Assembly (NCBI GenBank): GCA_021204905.1
Contig: JAJPYN010000013.1
Span: 105,031-169,030 of the forward strand
From: Prevotella sp.
GTDB taxonomy: Bacteria; Bacteroidota; Bacteroidia; Bacteroidales; Bacteroidaceae
Length of the DNA: 64,000 nt
Reading direction: 5' to 3'
The notes under the pieces are model-generated. The model worked only from the letters and a program-made list of their open reading frames with translations. It had not been told where the DNA came from and searched no databases. A program made the position numbers and the translations under genes. Shown here piece by piece: positions 42,984 through 52,136 of the stretch (position 1 is its first letter; each line of letters starts with the position of its first letter).

Positions 42984-44948
42984 CTATTCCGAGGTGATGA
43001 CAAAGGCGCCATTGCAGGGTATTTCCACCTCGACGGTTTGCTTTTTGTTTATAACCTTAGCCTTCACGCCGCCTTCAAGTTTGCCGTTGTCGCTGTAAAC
43101 ATTCACCGTTTCGCCTTGCGCAAGCATCGGCAGGGCAAGCGGCAATTTTAAAGGTTCTTTTTCGGCATTAACGCCGGCGATGTACCATTTTCCGCCATGC
43201 CGCCGCGCGAGGATGACATACCGCCCGGGATAGCCGTCGATGAAGCGCGTCTCATCCCATGTTGTCGGCACTTTTTTCATAAAATCGACGGCCCACGACG
43301 GCGCATCGATGAGGTTGTTCGGCGCGAGGGCGAAATGCTGCACGGCCGACTGGAACAGCACGGCGCAGGCCAGTTCGAACACGTCGGAAGTAACGCGCCG
43401 TCCGCCGCCGTGAGAGGCATCATTCTCGCGGTTGTAAAACCTGTTCAGCGCGCTGCCGCCGAAGTCCATGCTGCCGACGCTGTTGCGGATGAACGGGTGC
43501 AGACAAGCGTTAAAGGCTTCGTTGTCGTCGAAACTTTGCGCGAAATGCAGGTTCTCGCTGGCCAGAACGGCCTCGCTGGACACGTAGTTCGGGTACATCC
43601 GCTCCCACCCGCGCGGGATGGTGCAGCCGTGGAAGATGACGAGCAGGCCGTAGTCGTTCGCGTCGGCGAGGATCTCTTCGAAGAGCTGCATTGCCGCTTG
43701 CTTGTCGCTGCCCATAAAATCCACCTTTATGCCGCGCACGCCGGTGTCTTTGAGCCATTGCATCTCCCGCCGCCGCGCGATGATGTTGTTCATAATATTT
43801 CGCGGGGTCTGCGGCGCGTCGTTCCAATAGCCGTTGGTGTTGTACCATAAGAACAGCGCGATGCCTTTGTCCGCGGCGTAACGCGCGAGCCTCTCTATGC
43901 CGTCGCGCCCGATCTGCTTGTCCCACCAGTTGTCGATGAGGACGCTTTGCCAACCCATCGCGGCGCTGAAATCGATGTAACGCTTCTGTTCGTCGAAACT
44001 GACGCTCTCGTCGCCGCCGATGATCCAGCTCCACGCGCCCGCACCGTAAACAAACTCTTGCTTCGGGCTGTAAAGTGGCCGCACAAGGTCGAAGGCGACG
44101 GTGGTCTCGACGATAGGCGCGAGCGTGGCGCCGAGCGTGACGGTGCGCCAAGGGGTCTCGCCGGGAAGAGGAATGCCGGGCGATGATGTGCCGTTGCCGT
44201 TAAACTCGCTCGCTTGCGGGAAGGAGATGGTGTAAAGGCCGCCGTCATGACCCTCGAGACAACTGCCGCAATACGCGCTCGTTACGCCCGTTTCGGAGAT
44301 CAAAATCCAACCGTCATCGCCGTTGCGGAACAGGCAGGGGAACGTGTAACCGAAGCCCAGCCCGTTCTTCCCGACAGGTTCATCGGCGGCGTAAGGCGTC
44401 TCGTAGCTCGGCGTGGTGCGCGCGAACCCGCCCATCGTGGCGCTCTGCGGACAGAGAAAGGTCGTTGCGGCGGCAGGCAACCGGAAGCCCGTGGCCTCGC
44501 TGTCCACCACGCAACAGAGGGTGTCGCCCTGCGGATAAAGCCTGTATTTAAAGGCAACGTCGCGGTTGCTCACTTGGAAAATTAAGTCGAATGCGCGGCG
44601 GCCGTTTTTCGTAAACGAGAACACGCGGCGATTGGCTTCGTACACCACGTGCGAGGCCTTGATGTCCGGCAGCGAATACTCGTCGCGAATGGTTTCCTGT
44701 TCAGATATATCGGTCAGTTCGAGGCCGTTAGCAAAGTCGCCGGCGTTGGTTGTCATGCCCAGCGGCGAGGGCTCGAGGAACGTCTTTCCGCCGCAACTGA
44801 CGCTGTAAACGGGTTTGCCGCCGTCACACGAAACAGCCACGCTGATTTGCCCGTCGGGACTGCTCACCGTTTGCCCGGTTTCGTTAGTTGCTACTAAGGG
44901 CATCGCCAAGAGGGTTGCCGCGAACGCAGTAATAAATTTGGTTTGCAT
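42984..44948 (-). CDS. Glycoside hydrolase family 97, retaining type
   Basis: A 654-residue secreted protein: signal peptide (FAATLLAMPLVA), an N-terminal beta-sandwich (about 25-290, beginning SSPDGQISVAVSCDGGKPVYSV as in GH97), a central (beta/alpha)8 barrel (about 300-540), and a C-terminal beta domain. In the barrel, RGIKVDFMGSDKQ places Asp410 where retaining GH97 members have their nucleophile, whereas the inverting SusB-type enzymes use a glutamate elsewhere. This suggests an alpha-galactosidase or related exo-activity. No SusCD pair or other glycosidases are nearby, so the glycan is unknown. It has its own -7 box at 44998-45005. Confidence 0.9.
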   Translation of the reverse strand: MQTKFITAFAATLLAMPLVATNETGQTVSSPDGQISVAVSCDGGKPVYSVSCGGKTFLEPSPLGMTTNAGDFANGLELTDISEQETIRDEYSLPDIKASHVVYEANRRVFSFTKNGRRAFDLIFQVSNRDVAFKYRLYPQGDTLCCVVDSEATGFRLPAAATTFLCPQSATMGGFARTTPSYETPYAADEPVGKNGLGFGYTFPCLFRNGDDGWILISETGVTSAYCGSCLEGHDGGLYTISFPQASEFNGNGTSSPGIPLPGETPWRTVTLGATLAPIVETTVAFDLVRPLYSPKQEFVYGAGAWSWIIGGDESVSFDEQKRYIDFSAAMGWQSVLIDNWWDKQIGRDGIERLARYAADKGIALFLWYNTNGYWNDAPQTPRNIMNNIIARRREMQWLKDTGVRGIKVDFMGSDKQAAMQLFEEILADANDYGLLVIFHGCTIPRGWERMYPNYVSSEAVLASENLHFAQSFDDNEAFNACLHPFIRNSVGSMDFGGSALNRFYNRENDASHGGGRRVTSDVFELACAVLFQSAVQHFALAPNNLIDAPSWAVDFMKKVPTTWDETRFIDGYPGRYVILARRHGGKWYIAGVNAEKEPLKLPLALPMLAQGETVNVYSDNGKLEGGVKAKVINKKQTVEVEIPCNGAFVITSE

Positions 44949-44997
44949 AAGATTTCATTTAGGGTGTTTTCGTTTATGTTGCTTGATAATTCTTACG

Positions 44998-45005
44998 CAA
45001 ATTTA
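44998..45005 (-). promoter_or_regulatory. -7 box of the GH97 gene
   Basis: The minus strand reads TAAATTTG followed by CG, about 50 nt before the ATG at 44948. It is divergent from the tdk promoter 22 nt away. Confidence 0.55.
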
Positions 45006-45026
45006 ATGATTTTCATTCGTTTGCAC

Positions 45027-45034
45027 TACCTTTG
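45027..45034 (+). promoter_or_regulatory. -7 box of tdk
   Basis: TACCTTTG followed by TGC, 27 nt before the ATG at 45061. It excludes the GTG at 45034 as the start. Confidence 0.6.
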
Positions 45035-45060
45035 TGCGCAGTCAATATTTAGTTCGGAAA

Positions 45061-45639
45061 ATGATTTCTTGGAGTGACGGCGAGCGTCGCGGGCGCGGGC
45101 GGATTGAGGTGATTTGCGGGTCGATGTTTTCGGGCAAGAGCGAGGAGTTGATCCGCCGTTTGCGCCGTGCGCGGTTTGCGCGTCAGAAGGTGGAGGTGTT
45201 CAAGGCCGCCATCGACGGGCGCTATTCGGCCGTGGATGTTGTGAGCCACAACCGCACGGCCATCTCGTCGACGCCGGTGGACGGTTCGGCGAGCATCCTG
45301 TTGCTGTCGTCGGACGTGGAGGTTGTTGGCATCGACGAGGCGCAGTTTTTCGACGACGGCATAATCAATGTTTGCAAGGAGTTGGCTGCGAAGGGCGTGC
45401 GCGTGATTGTTGCGGGCTTGGACATGGATTTCCGGGGCGTGCCGTTCGGGCCGATGCCGGCGTTGTGCGCCATTGCGGACGATGTTACGAAGGTGCATGC
45501 CATCTGCGTGCGTTGCGGCGCGCAGGCGTATATCTCGCACAGGAAGGTGGCCGAAGAACGAAGGGTGCTCATCGGCGAGGCGGAGGAGTACGAACCGCTT
45601 TGCCGCGATTGTTACGCGGAGCTGGAGGGTGCGTTGTAA
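45061..45639 (+). CDS. tdk: Thymidine kinase
   Basis: A 192-residue type II thymidine kinase: P-loop [11 protein letters not shown] (20-30), the DEAQFF segment, the conserved AGLDMDFRG and the zinc-binding pairs CVRCG and CRDC. It phosphorylates thymidine in salvage. The ATG at 45061 is used because the -7 box lies just upstream. Its stop codon runs directly into the octamer repeat array that precedes the next gene. Confidence 0.95.
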   Translation: MISWSDGERRGRGRIEVICGSMFSGKSEELIRRLRRARFARQKVEVFKAAIDGRYSAVDVVSHNRTAISSTPVDGSASILLLSSDVEVVGIDEAQFFDDGIINVCKELAAKGVRVIVAGLDMDFRGVPFGPMPALCAIADDVTKVHAICVRCGAQAYISHRKVAEERRVLIGEAEEYEPLCRDCYAELEGAL

Positions 45640-45695
45640 GGTTTTTTAGGTTGTGAGGTTGTGAGGTTATAAGGTTATAAGGTTTTAAGGTTAGG
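45639..45695 (+). repeat. Seven tandem AGGTT-octamers upstream of the AI-2E permease
   Basis: Starting at the last base of the tdk stop codon there are seven head-to-tail units: AGGTTTTTT (9 nt), AGGTTGTG twice, AGGTTATA twice, AGGTTTTA and AGGTTAGG (45639-45695). The array ends 4 nt before the ATG at 45700, so it fills the whole leader between the two genes. Adjacent identical pairs suggest recent slippage-type duplication. Each unit carries AGG, which could weakly mimic a ribosome-binding site. Confidence 0.85.
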
Positions 45696-45699
45696 GAGA

Positions 45700-46791
45700 A
45701 TGGAGCGGCGGTATACTTTCGACAAGGTGGTGCGGTTTGTGATAATCGCGGGTGCTTGCGTGTGCGTTTTCTTTGTGGTGCGCTATCTTCGCGGCGTGCT
45801 GTTGCCGTTTTTCTTAGCGTGGTTCTTCGCGTATTTGCTTTACCCTATTGTGAAGTTCGTGCAGTACCGCCTGCGTGTGCGCATCCGCGTGCTGGCCACG
45901 ATTATCACGATGGTGTTTGTTGTGGGCGTTGTTGCGGGCATCGTGTGGCTGATTTTCCCGCCGATGGTGAGCCAGTTTGAGAAGTTGGGCGAGTTCATCC
46001 GCAACTATGTTCACGCGCAGGGTTACACGGAGGTGCTCGTCCCGGCGGTGCAGGATTTCCTTCGCGAGAACGAGGACAATCTTCGGCGGCTTTTCGAGGG
46101 CGGCGGACTGTCTGACGCGCTGTCGGCGGTGTCGTCGCATGTGCTGGCCGTGCTGGGCTATACGGTGAACGCCGTGGTGAGCGTCGTGGCGTCGTGCGTC
46201 GTGGTGCTGTACATGTTTTTTATCTTGCAGGATTATGAATATTTGGCCGACAACTGGGTGAGGATTTTCCCGGAGAAGTCGCGCGCGTTTTGGAAGGAAG
46301 TGATGTCGGATGTGGAGAAGGCGCTGAACTCGTACATCCGCGGGCAGGGGCTTGTCGCGCTGTGCATGGGCGTGATGTTCTGCATCGGGTTCACCATCAT
46401 CGATTTCCCAATGGCTATTGGCCTCGGCATATTAATCGGCATCCTCGACCTCGTGCCTTATTTGCATGCGATTGCGTTAGTGCCTACGGCGTTGCTGGCG
46501 ATGCTGAAGGCTGCGGACACGGGGCAGAATTTCTGGATAATCTTCGGCGGCGCGGTGCTGGTGTTCGCCGTTGTGCAGGTGATAACCGACTTTGTTTCCG
46601 TGCCGAAAATTATGGGTAAGGCGATGGGGTTGAACCCGGCGGTACTGCTGTTGTCGCTGTCGATCTGGGGTTCGCTGCTGGGCTTCATCGGCCTCATCCT
46701 TGCGCTGCCGTTGACGACGCTGATTTTCGCGTATTGGAAGCGCTATGTTACAAAGGAGGATGCTTCGCGGCCTTCGCGTTCGGGCGACTGA
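45700..46791 (+). CDS. AI-2E family transporter (PerM-like permease)
   Basis: A 363-residue membrane protein with about eight hydrophobic segments, a periplasmic/cytoplasmic amphipathic insert in the middle (about 95-150, EKLGEFIRNYVHAQGY) and the family's C-terminal block (GKAMGLNPAVLLLSLSIWGSLLGFIGLILALPLTT). Members have been tied to export of autoinducer-2 or to Na+/H+ antiport, so the substrate is uncertain. There is no quorum gene nearby. It lies 60 nt after tdk, behind the octamer repeats, and probably shares the tdk transcript. Confidence 0.88.
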   Translation: MERRYTFDKVVRFVIIAGACVCVFFVVRYLRGVLLPFFLAWFFAYLLYPIVKFVQYRLRVRIRVLATIITMVFVVGVVAGIVWLIFPPMVSQFEKLGEFIRNYVHAQGYTEVLVPAVQDFLRENEDNLRRLFEGGGLSDALSAVSSHVLAVLGYTVNAVVSVVASCVVVLYMFFILQDYEYLADNWVRIFPEKSRAFWKEVMSDVEKALNSYIRGQGLVALCMGVMFCIGFTIIDFPMAIGLGILIGILDLVPYLHAIALVPTALLAMLKAADTGQNFWIIFGGAVLVFAVVQVITDFVSVPKIMGKAMGLNPAVLLLSLSIWGSLLGFIGLILALPLTTLIFAYWKRYVTKEDASRPSRSGD

Positions 46792-46837
46792 GCGTTTTGC
46801 CTTTTCGTTTTAATTTATTATCTTCGCGGCGCAAACG

Positions 46838-47005
46838 GTTCGCTTTGTCACGGTGACGAGCGATTAAAAGGGAATCGGGTGGAAATCCCGGACAGTCCCG
46901 CTGCTGTGAGCGGTCTTTATGTGAGGCAAACGAAAGCCATTGACTTTTTTAAGAAATGTCGAGAAGGCGTTTGCTGATGACCGCAAGTCAGAAGACCTGC
47001 CGTTG
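46838..47005 (+). ncRNA. Cobalamin riboswitch
   Basis: The leader contains the hallmark pieces of a cobalamin aptamer in order: AAAAGGGAATCGGGTGGAAATCC with GACAGTCCCGCTGCTGTGA (the P4-P6 region), a GCC...AGAAGGC segment, and the B12 box around GCAAGTCAGAAGACCTGCC (about 46984-47002). It lies directly upstream of a B12-transport operon. By analogy, bound adenosylcobalamin shuts off expression. Boundaries are approximate, and I did not fold the expression platform. Confidence 0.9.
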
Positions 47006-47065
47006 CCTCCGTTCGGGAGACCCGTTGGCTGCGAGAGACGGCACAGGATAAAACGAACCGACAGA

Positions 47066-49000
47066 TTGTTGAGATTATTTCTACTGCTATTAATGTCGTT
47101 ATCGTGCGCAGACATCTCCGCACAGACCGACAGCATTGCCGCCGCGTACGACATAGACGAGGTGAACGTGAACGGCGTGCGTGCTGCCGGCGACATTCGC
47201 GACATCGCCTCGCGCTATTCTCTTTCCTCGTCCGACTTCGCCCGTCTGGGTGTGTCCGACCTGACCTCCGCCCTGCGCCGACTGCCGGGCATCACGCTTC
47301 GCGACTACGGCGGTGCGGGAGGGATGAAGACCGTCAGCGTGCGCGGCATGGGCAGTCAGCATGTCGGGGTTGCCCTCGACGGACTGCTAATGCCAGACGT
47401 ACTGAGCGGACAGATTGACTTGCAGCAGTTCTCGCTATCTGAAATCTCCCGTATGACGCTCTCCGCGAGTGGTCTTGCCGACATCTTCCAGCCCGCCCGC
47501 AACTTCTCACGAGCCTCAGTCTTGTCGATAGAAACGCAGCCGACAGAGGGCACGCGCATCGGTTTTGCTACGGGCAGTTGGGGCTTATGGTCGCCGGCGG
47601 CATCGTTCTCGCGCCGAATAAAGCGCACTACGATCAGTCTGCAAGGCGGCTATTCACAGGCGGACAACAACTACAAGTTCCTGATAAAGAACGGGGCGGA
47701 CACGCATAAAGAACGCAGACAAAATTCCAAGACGCGGCAGGGCTACCTCGGCGGCAGCGTCTTATGGCAGCCGACCGACAGTTCTTCGCTCCGCACCACG
47801 CTGCGACTGAGCGATAACCGCCGCGAACTGCCCGGCATAGTGCGCCTTTACAGCAATGACAACGATGAGGTTTTGCGCGACAAAAGTTTCCTCTTGCAGT
47901 CGCAGTACCATGTTGCGCTGTCGGAGAAATGGCAGGTGAAAGCCGCCGTGCGGTGGGACATCAGCGGGCAGAAATACCACAACGGGCAACCGAGCGGGGG
48001 CATACGGAGCGAGAATTATTTATGCAGAGAATATTACGCGACGGCATCCGTGCTCTTCGTCCCCGTCCGCCAGCTCCGCCTGAGCTACTCCGCCGACTTC
48101 TGGCACGACGCTCTCCACACCACCATCGTCGACCGACAGCGACCCCGCCGCAACTCTTTCCTGCAATCGCTGTCGGCGAAATGGTCGGTCAGGCGTCTGT
48201 CGCTGATGGGGCAAGTGCTCAACTCGAACATCGGGAAAGAACGCCACGTGTCGCCCGCCGTCGGCGCTTCGTATCGGTTGTTGCCCCGCAAAGAATTGTA
48301 TATCAGACTGATGTACAAAGATATTTTCCGTATGCCAACCGTCACGGAGCAGTATTATTATCATCTCGGCACGCAGGATTTGCGACCCGAAAAGACACGG
48401 CAGGCAAATCTCGGACTGAGCTTCCGCCACGTGCCGACCGCCGACAGAGGCTTCGGCATAGAGACTTCTGCGAACGTCTATCTCAATTCCGTGAAGGACA
48501 AAATTGTGGCTATCCCGTTCAATATGTTCGTCTATCGCTACCAGAACGTGGAGAAGACCGTCGGCAAGGGACTGGACTTGATGCTCGATTTGGATTGGTT
48601 CTTCTCCGAAAAGCAGAGCCTGTCGCTCACGACGAATTACAGCTTGCAGGACATCGAGACGCGCCCGACCAACAAAGATTATAGTCCGCAGCAGATAGCC
48701 TACACGCCTCTCCACAGCGGCAGCACCACTCTGACGTGGGGCAATCCGTGGGTCAACGTCGCCACTACACTCCTCTTCGCCTCCGCGACATGGACGACCA
48801 ACGAGCACGATACGGGCACGCGCATCGCCGGATATGCCGAGTGGGGAGCGTCAGTCTACCGCACGCTGCGGATAAAACGGAGCGAGTGGGAAATAAAATG
48901 CACGGTGCAGAACCTGCTCGACCGAAATTATTGCATCGTGGCGCACTACCCGATGCCCGGCAGGAATTTCAATATGACAATCACATATAAAATAAATTGA
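47066..49000 (+). CDS. btuB: TonB-dependent cobalamin receptor
   Basis: An outer-membrane receptor of about 644 residues: signal peptide (LRLFLLLLMSLSCADISAQ), a TonB-box/plug region starting at DSIAAAYDIDEVNV with LTSALRRLPGITLRDYGGAGGMKTVSVRGMG, then a 22-strand type barrel ending in aromatic YKIN. The riboswitch and the BtuG/F/C genes identify B12 as substrate. The start is uncertain: the frame is open from 46940, but that part is riboswitch. The first in-frame ATG (47093) falls inside the signal peptide. I use the TTG at 47066, with an ATA at 47048 as another possibility. It ends 1 nt before btuG. Confidence 0.85.
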   Translation: MLRLFLLLLMSLSCADISAQTDSIAAAYDIDEVNVNGVRAAGDIRDIASRYSLSSSDFARLGVSDLTSALRRLPGITLRDYGGAGGMKTVSVRGMGSQHVGVALDGLLMPDVLSGQIDLQQFSLSEISRMTLSASGLADIFQPARNFSRASVLSIETQPTEGTRIGFATGSWGLWSPAASFSRRIKRTTISLQGGYSQADNNYKFLIKNGADTHKERRQNSKTRQGYLGGSVLWQPTDSSSLRTTLRLSDNRRELPGIVRLYSNDNDEVLRDKSFLLQSQYHVALSEKWQVKAAVRWDISGQKYHNGQPSGGIRSENYLCREYYATASVLFVPVRQLRLSYSADFWHDALHTTIVDRQRPRRNSFLQSLSAKWSVRRLSLMGQVLNSNIGKERHVSPAVGASYRLLPRKELYIRLMYKDIFRMPTVTEQYYYHLGTQDLRPEKTRQANLGLSFRHVPTADRGFGIETSANVYLNSVKDKIVAIPFNMFVYRYQNVEKTVGKGLDLMLDLDWFFSEKQSLSLTTNYSLQDIETRPTNKDYSPQQIAYTPLHSGSTTLTWGNPWVNVATTLLFASATWTTNEHDTGTRIAGYAEWGASVYRTLRIKRSEWEIKCTVQNLLDRNYCIVAHYPMPGRNFNMTITYKIN

Positions 49001-49001
49001 C

Positions 49002-50108
49002 ATGAAAAAGTTTGATTTAAGATTGCTGACACTCCTCGTCGGCGTAGTTTTTTTCACAGGTTGCAGCGACGACGACGGCGATACGCCCGTCATTGATCCC
49101 GTCTACGAGATGACGACAACAGGCGCATTTGTCTTGAACGAGGGCAACTATTACAGCGGCATCGACGGCTCGTTGTCGTACATCGACTACGCTTGGTCGA
49201 CGATAACGAACAACTTGTTCTATGCGAAAAACTCCCGTTCGCTCGGCGGCACGCCCAATTCTATGGTGATAGACGACTTAACGGGCGAGATTTACATCGC
49301 CTGTACAGACGAGAACCGTGTGGAAATCACCGACAGCGAAGTAAACTCCTTGGCGTATGTCGCTGTCAATCAGCCGCGTGAGATGGCGGTCGGCGACGGC
49401 TGCGTCTATGTAACGAGCTACGACGGGACGGTGTCGAAAATCAGCACTTCGACGCACGAGATAACCGCCGTGAGCGATGTCGTGGGGGCGTGCCTCGAAG
49501 GGATTGCCGTGCGCGACGGCGTACTCTACGTCTGCAACGCGTATAATTCGGACTACACCTACAACACTAATGTGGTGAAAATGGATGCTGCGACACTCGC
49601 AAAGACGGGCGACGTGGAGGTGGCGTGCAACCCGACGGCAATCAAAGCGCTCGGCAACGACCTCTATGTCCTGTCGACGGGGAACTACTACGACGTGCAG
49701 GCACAGATACAAAAGATTGACTCGTCCGACAATGTCTCGTATGTCTGCGACGGCACCTGCTTCGATGTGGCTGACGGAAAGATTTACGTCATCAACTCCG
49801 TCACGGATTGGACCACCTACGAGACAAACATTTCCTACACGTGCTACACCACGTCCGGCACGTCTACCGCCATCGTCCCGCCCGTCGAAATCGCCTCGCC
49901 CTGCGCCATCGCCGTCGACAGCCGCACGGGCAAAATATTCATTTCGTCATACGTCATGGGCGCCTACGGTTATGCGGATTATGCCGCCGACGGATATGTC
50001 GTAGCGTTCGAGGAGAATAATCCGGAGGAATACACCGTTTATTATGCGGGCGTAGGACCTTGCAATATCGTGTTCCGCGCGGAGGAAGAAGAGGTGCTTG
50101 CCGACTGA
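49002..50108 (+). CDS. btuG: Surface B12-binding beta-propeller lipoprotein, BtuG-like
   Basis: A 368-residue lipoprotein (lipobox FFTGC, Cys21, followed by acidic SDDDGD, a usual surface-export signal in Bacteroidetes). The body is a run of YncE/NHL-like propeller blades (GEIYIACTDENRVEI, GDGCVYVTSYDGTVSKIS, DGVLYVCNAY, GNDLYVLSTG, DGKIYVINS, GKIFISSYV). In Bacteroides, BtuG forms a very tight B12-binding partner on top of BtuB. Position directly after btuB supports the name. The overlap-free 1-nt spacing suggests coupled translation. Confidence 0.88.
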   Translation: MKKFDLRLLTLLVGVVFFTGCSDDDGDTPVIDPVYEMTTTGAFVLNEGNYYSGIDGSLSYIDYAWSTITNNLFYAKNSRSLGGTPNSMVIDDLTGEIYIACTDENRVEITDSEVNSLAYVAVNQPREMAVGDGCVYVTSYDGTVSKISTSTHEITAVSDVVGACLEGIAVRDGVLYVCNAYNSDYTYNTNVVKMDAATLAKTGDVEVACNPTAIKALGNDLYVLSTGNYYDVQAQIQKIDSSDNVSYVCDGTCFDVADGKIYVINSVTDWTTYETNISYTCYTTSGTSTAIVPPVEIASPCAIAVDSRTGKIFISSYVMGAYGYADYAADGYVVAFEENNPEEYTVYYAGVGPCNIVFRAEEEEVLAD

Positions 50109-50111
50109 TAA

Positions 50112-51008
50112 ATGTGTAACAAGCTTTACATTCTGATTGCTCTATTCCTGACGGGTATCCTTTTTGCTTGTCGGGAGCGTCGCGGCAATCTCTCGTCAGA
50201 CACTCCGGCAAAGCCTGACGACAGCTGCCTCGTGGCGGTGGATGCCTCTGTCTATCGGGGACTGATGGAGATGTTGGGCATCGGCGACAGATGTATCGAC
50301 TTCTCCGATGAGGGGAAAATCGACGCGGAACGGCTTGTGGCGTCGGGCGCGAAGATACTGATGTTGTCGGTCTACGACGGCATCGATACGGAGAAATACC
50401 GCCGGACGGGCGTCAAAGTCATAGAATGCACCGACTTCAACGAGTCGACAGCGCTGCGGAGAGCGTATCGGATGGTGGGCTACGGCGCGGCGCTCGGCGT
50501 AAAAGACCGTGCCGACAGCCTATACAGAATAGTGGAGGCGCGCTACGACAGTCTGCGGCGCAGTGTGGCGGCGGACGGTGCACGCCCCGTGGTGATGTTC
50601 GATTTGGTCTACGGCAACGTTTGGTACCAGCCGGGAAATGACTCGTCTACGGGCGGCATCGTGGCGGACGCGGGCGGCAATCTGCTCTTTCCTGCCGGCG
50701 GAAAGAACGGCATCACGGCGCTCACAAAGGAGCGGATGCTGATGAAAAGCGACGCGGCGGACGTGTGGATTATCCGTTATAGTGCGGCGAAACAACTCTC
50801 CTTGGCGGCGTTGGGCGGGCAGAATCCGGCATACAAGCAATTCAAAGCATTTCGCGAAGGCAACGTCTGGGCGTGCAACACGTCGCGGACGGCATACTTC
50901 GACGAAGCACCGTTCCGACCCGACTATCTGCTCGAAGACATCATCCACATCCTCCATCCGCAACAAGACAAAGATTATCAAATGCGTTATTTCGAGAAAT
51001 TGCAATGA
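50112..51008 (+). CDS. btuF: Cobalamin ABC transporter substrate-binding lipoprotein
   Basis: A 298-residue lipoprotein (lipobox ILFAC, Cys20) with a type III periplasmic binding fold: VAVDASVYRGLMEMLGIGDRCIDFS, a long central helix, and GIVADAGGNLLFPAGGKNGITALTKERML. It captures B12 in the periplasm and delivers it to the permease. It overlaps btuC by 4 bp (ATGA). Iron-siderophore binding proteins share the fold; the operon context decides for cobalamin. Confidence 0.88.
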   Translation: MCNKLYILIALFLTGILFACRERRGNLSSDTPAKPDDSCLVAVDASVYRGLMEMLGIGDRCIDFSDEGKIDAERLVASGAKILMLSVYDGIDTEKYRRTGVKVIECTDFNESTALRRAYRMVGYGAALGVKDRADSLYRIVEARYDSLRRSVAADGARPVVMFDLVYGNVWYQPGNDSSTGGIVADAGGNLLFPAGGKNGITALTKERMLMKSDAADVWIIRYSAAKQLSLAALGGQNPAYKQFKAFREGNVWACNTSRTAYFDEAPFRPDYLLEDIIHILHPQQDKDYQMRYFEKLQ

Positions 51009-51967
51009 AAAAAGACCTGTGGCTCCTCCTTGCCGTTTTTGTCCTCGCCCTTGCCAACGTCTTTATCGGCTCGGCGGATATAAATTTTAGAGATGTTCTT
51101 GCCGTATTGACGGGCGACGAGACTGACGCGGCGATACGCTTCATCATCCTCGACGGGCGTATTCCGCAGACTGTTACCGCGCTGCTGACGGGTGCTGCGC
51201 TGGCTGTGGCGGGACTGCTCCTGCAAACCGCGTTCCACAATCCTTTGGCGGGGCCGTCGGTGCTGGGCATCAGCGGCGGTGCGGCGTTGGGCGTGGCAAT
51301 CGTAGCTCTATGCGGCGGCGCGGGCATCTTCTCCGTTGTGGGAGCAGCGTTCACGGGTGCCGCGGCGGTAACCTTGCTGCTGCTGTTCCTCAGCACTTTG
51401 CTCCGCAGCAACCTCGTCCTGCTCATCACCGGTTTGCTCTTGGGCTATCTCATCTCGGCGATTATCACAATCCTCGGTGTGTGCGCCACGTCGGAAGGTC
51501 TGCGCGGCTACGTCCTATGGGGTATGGGCGACTTCTCCTCCGTCGGTACGGAGCGACTGCCGGCGTATGCTCTTGTCCTGCTTGCGTTAATGTTGTTGTC
51601 CGTCTTGATGATTAAACCGATGAACGCCCTGCAGCTCGGCGACGGTTATGCCGCCAATCTCGGGGTGAGTGTCCGCATCCTGCGAGGCGTGTTGCTCCTC
51701 CTCGTAGGCGGCGTAACGGCAATCACCACGGCGATGTGCGGACCGGTGGCATTCATCGGACTGGCGGTGCCGCATATAGCACGTCTGTGGTGCCGTAGCG
51801 ACGATTTCCGCCGTCTCGTGCCCCTGACGCTCTTCATCGGCGCCCTTGTCGCACTGCTCTGCAACCTCCTCTGCGTGCTGCCCGGTCGCGTCCTGCCCCT
51901 CAACGCCGTTACGCCCCTCGTCGGTGTGCCCGTCATCGTGTATGTGCTTGTCGGGAAGCGCTTCTGA
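51005..51967 (+). CDS. btuC: Cobalamin ABC transporter permease (FecCD/BtuC family)
   Basis: A 320-residue membrane protein with the FecCD signatures GRIPQTVTALLTGAALAVAGLLLQTAFHNPLAGPSVLGISGGA and GPVAFIGLAVPHIARLW, about ten membrane segments. The start overlaps btuF by ATGA. The usual partner, an ATP-binding subunit BtuD, is not next to it: the operon stops here and the nuo promoter follows. Either the ATPase is encoded elsewhere or a shared one is used. Confidence 0.9.
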   Translation: MKKDLWLLLAVFVLALANVFIGSADINFRDVLAVLTGDETDAAIRFIILDGRIPQTVTALLTGAALAVAGLLLQTAFHNPLAGPSVLGISGGAALGVAIVALCGGAGIFSVVGAAFTGAAAVTLLLLFLSTLLRSNLVLLITGLLLGYLISAIITILGVCATSEGLRGYVLWGMGDFSSVGTERLPAYALVLLALMLLSVLMIKPMNALQLGDGYAANLGVSVRILRGVLLLLVGGVTAITTAMCGPVAFIGLAVPHIARLWCRSDDFRRLVPLTLFIGALVALLCNLLCVLPGRVLPLNAVTPLVGVPVIVYVLVGKRF

Positions 51968-52044
51968 GGGGCAATTTACAAAGGGCTGTCCCGCGCGCGA
52001 AGAAATAATTTCATTTGCACCTGTTTTTTGTTGTTGAAAAGTGT

Positions 52045-52052
52045 TACCTTTG
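52045..52052 (+). promoter_or_regulatory. -7 box of the nuo operon
   Basis: TACCTTTG followed by TACGCG, about 85 nt before nuoA. It separates the nuo genes from the riboswitch-controlled btu operon. Confidence 0.6.
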
Positions 52053-52136
52053 TACGCGATTTGCAATTTCCACTTTTCAGAATTGCGGATTGACATCGGC
52101 TTCAGCAACAAACTCTAATTTATCGATAAATAGTTT

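Noticed and set aside
45639..45695. Octamer array as a CRISPR array
   Set aside because: Units are 8 nt, contiguous and have no spacers; no cas genes are present.
46940..47065. Upstream extension of the btuB frame
   Set aside because: It is riboswitch RNA. The open frame there is chance.
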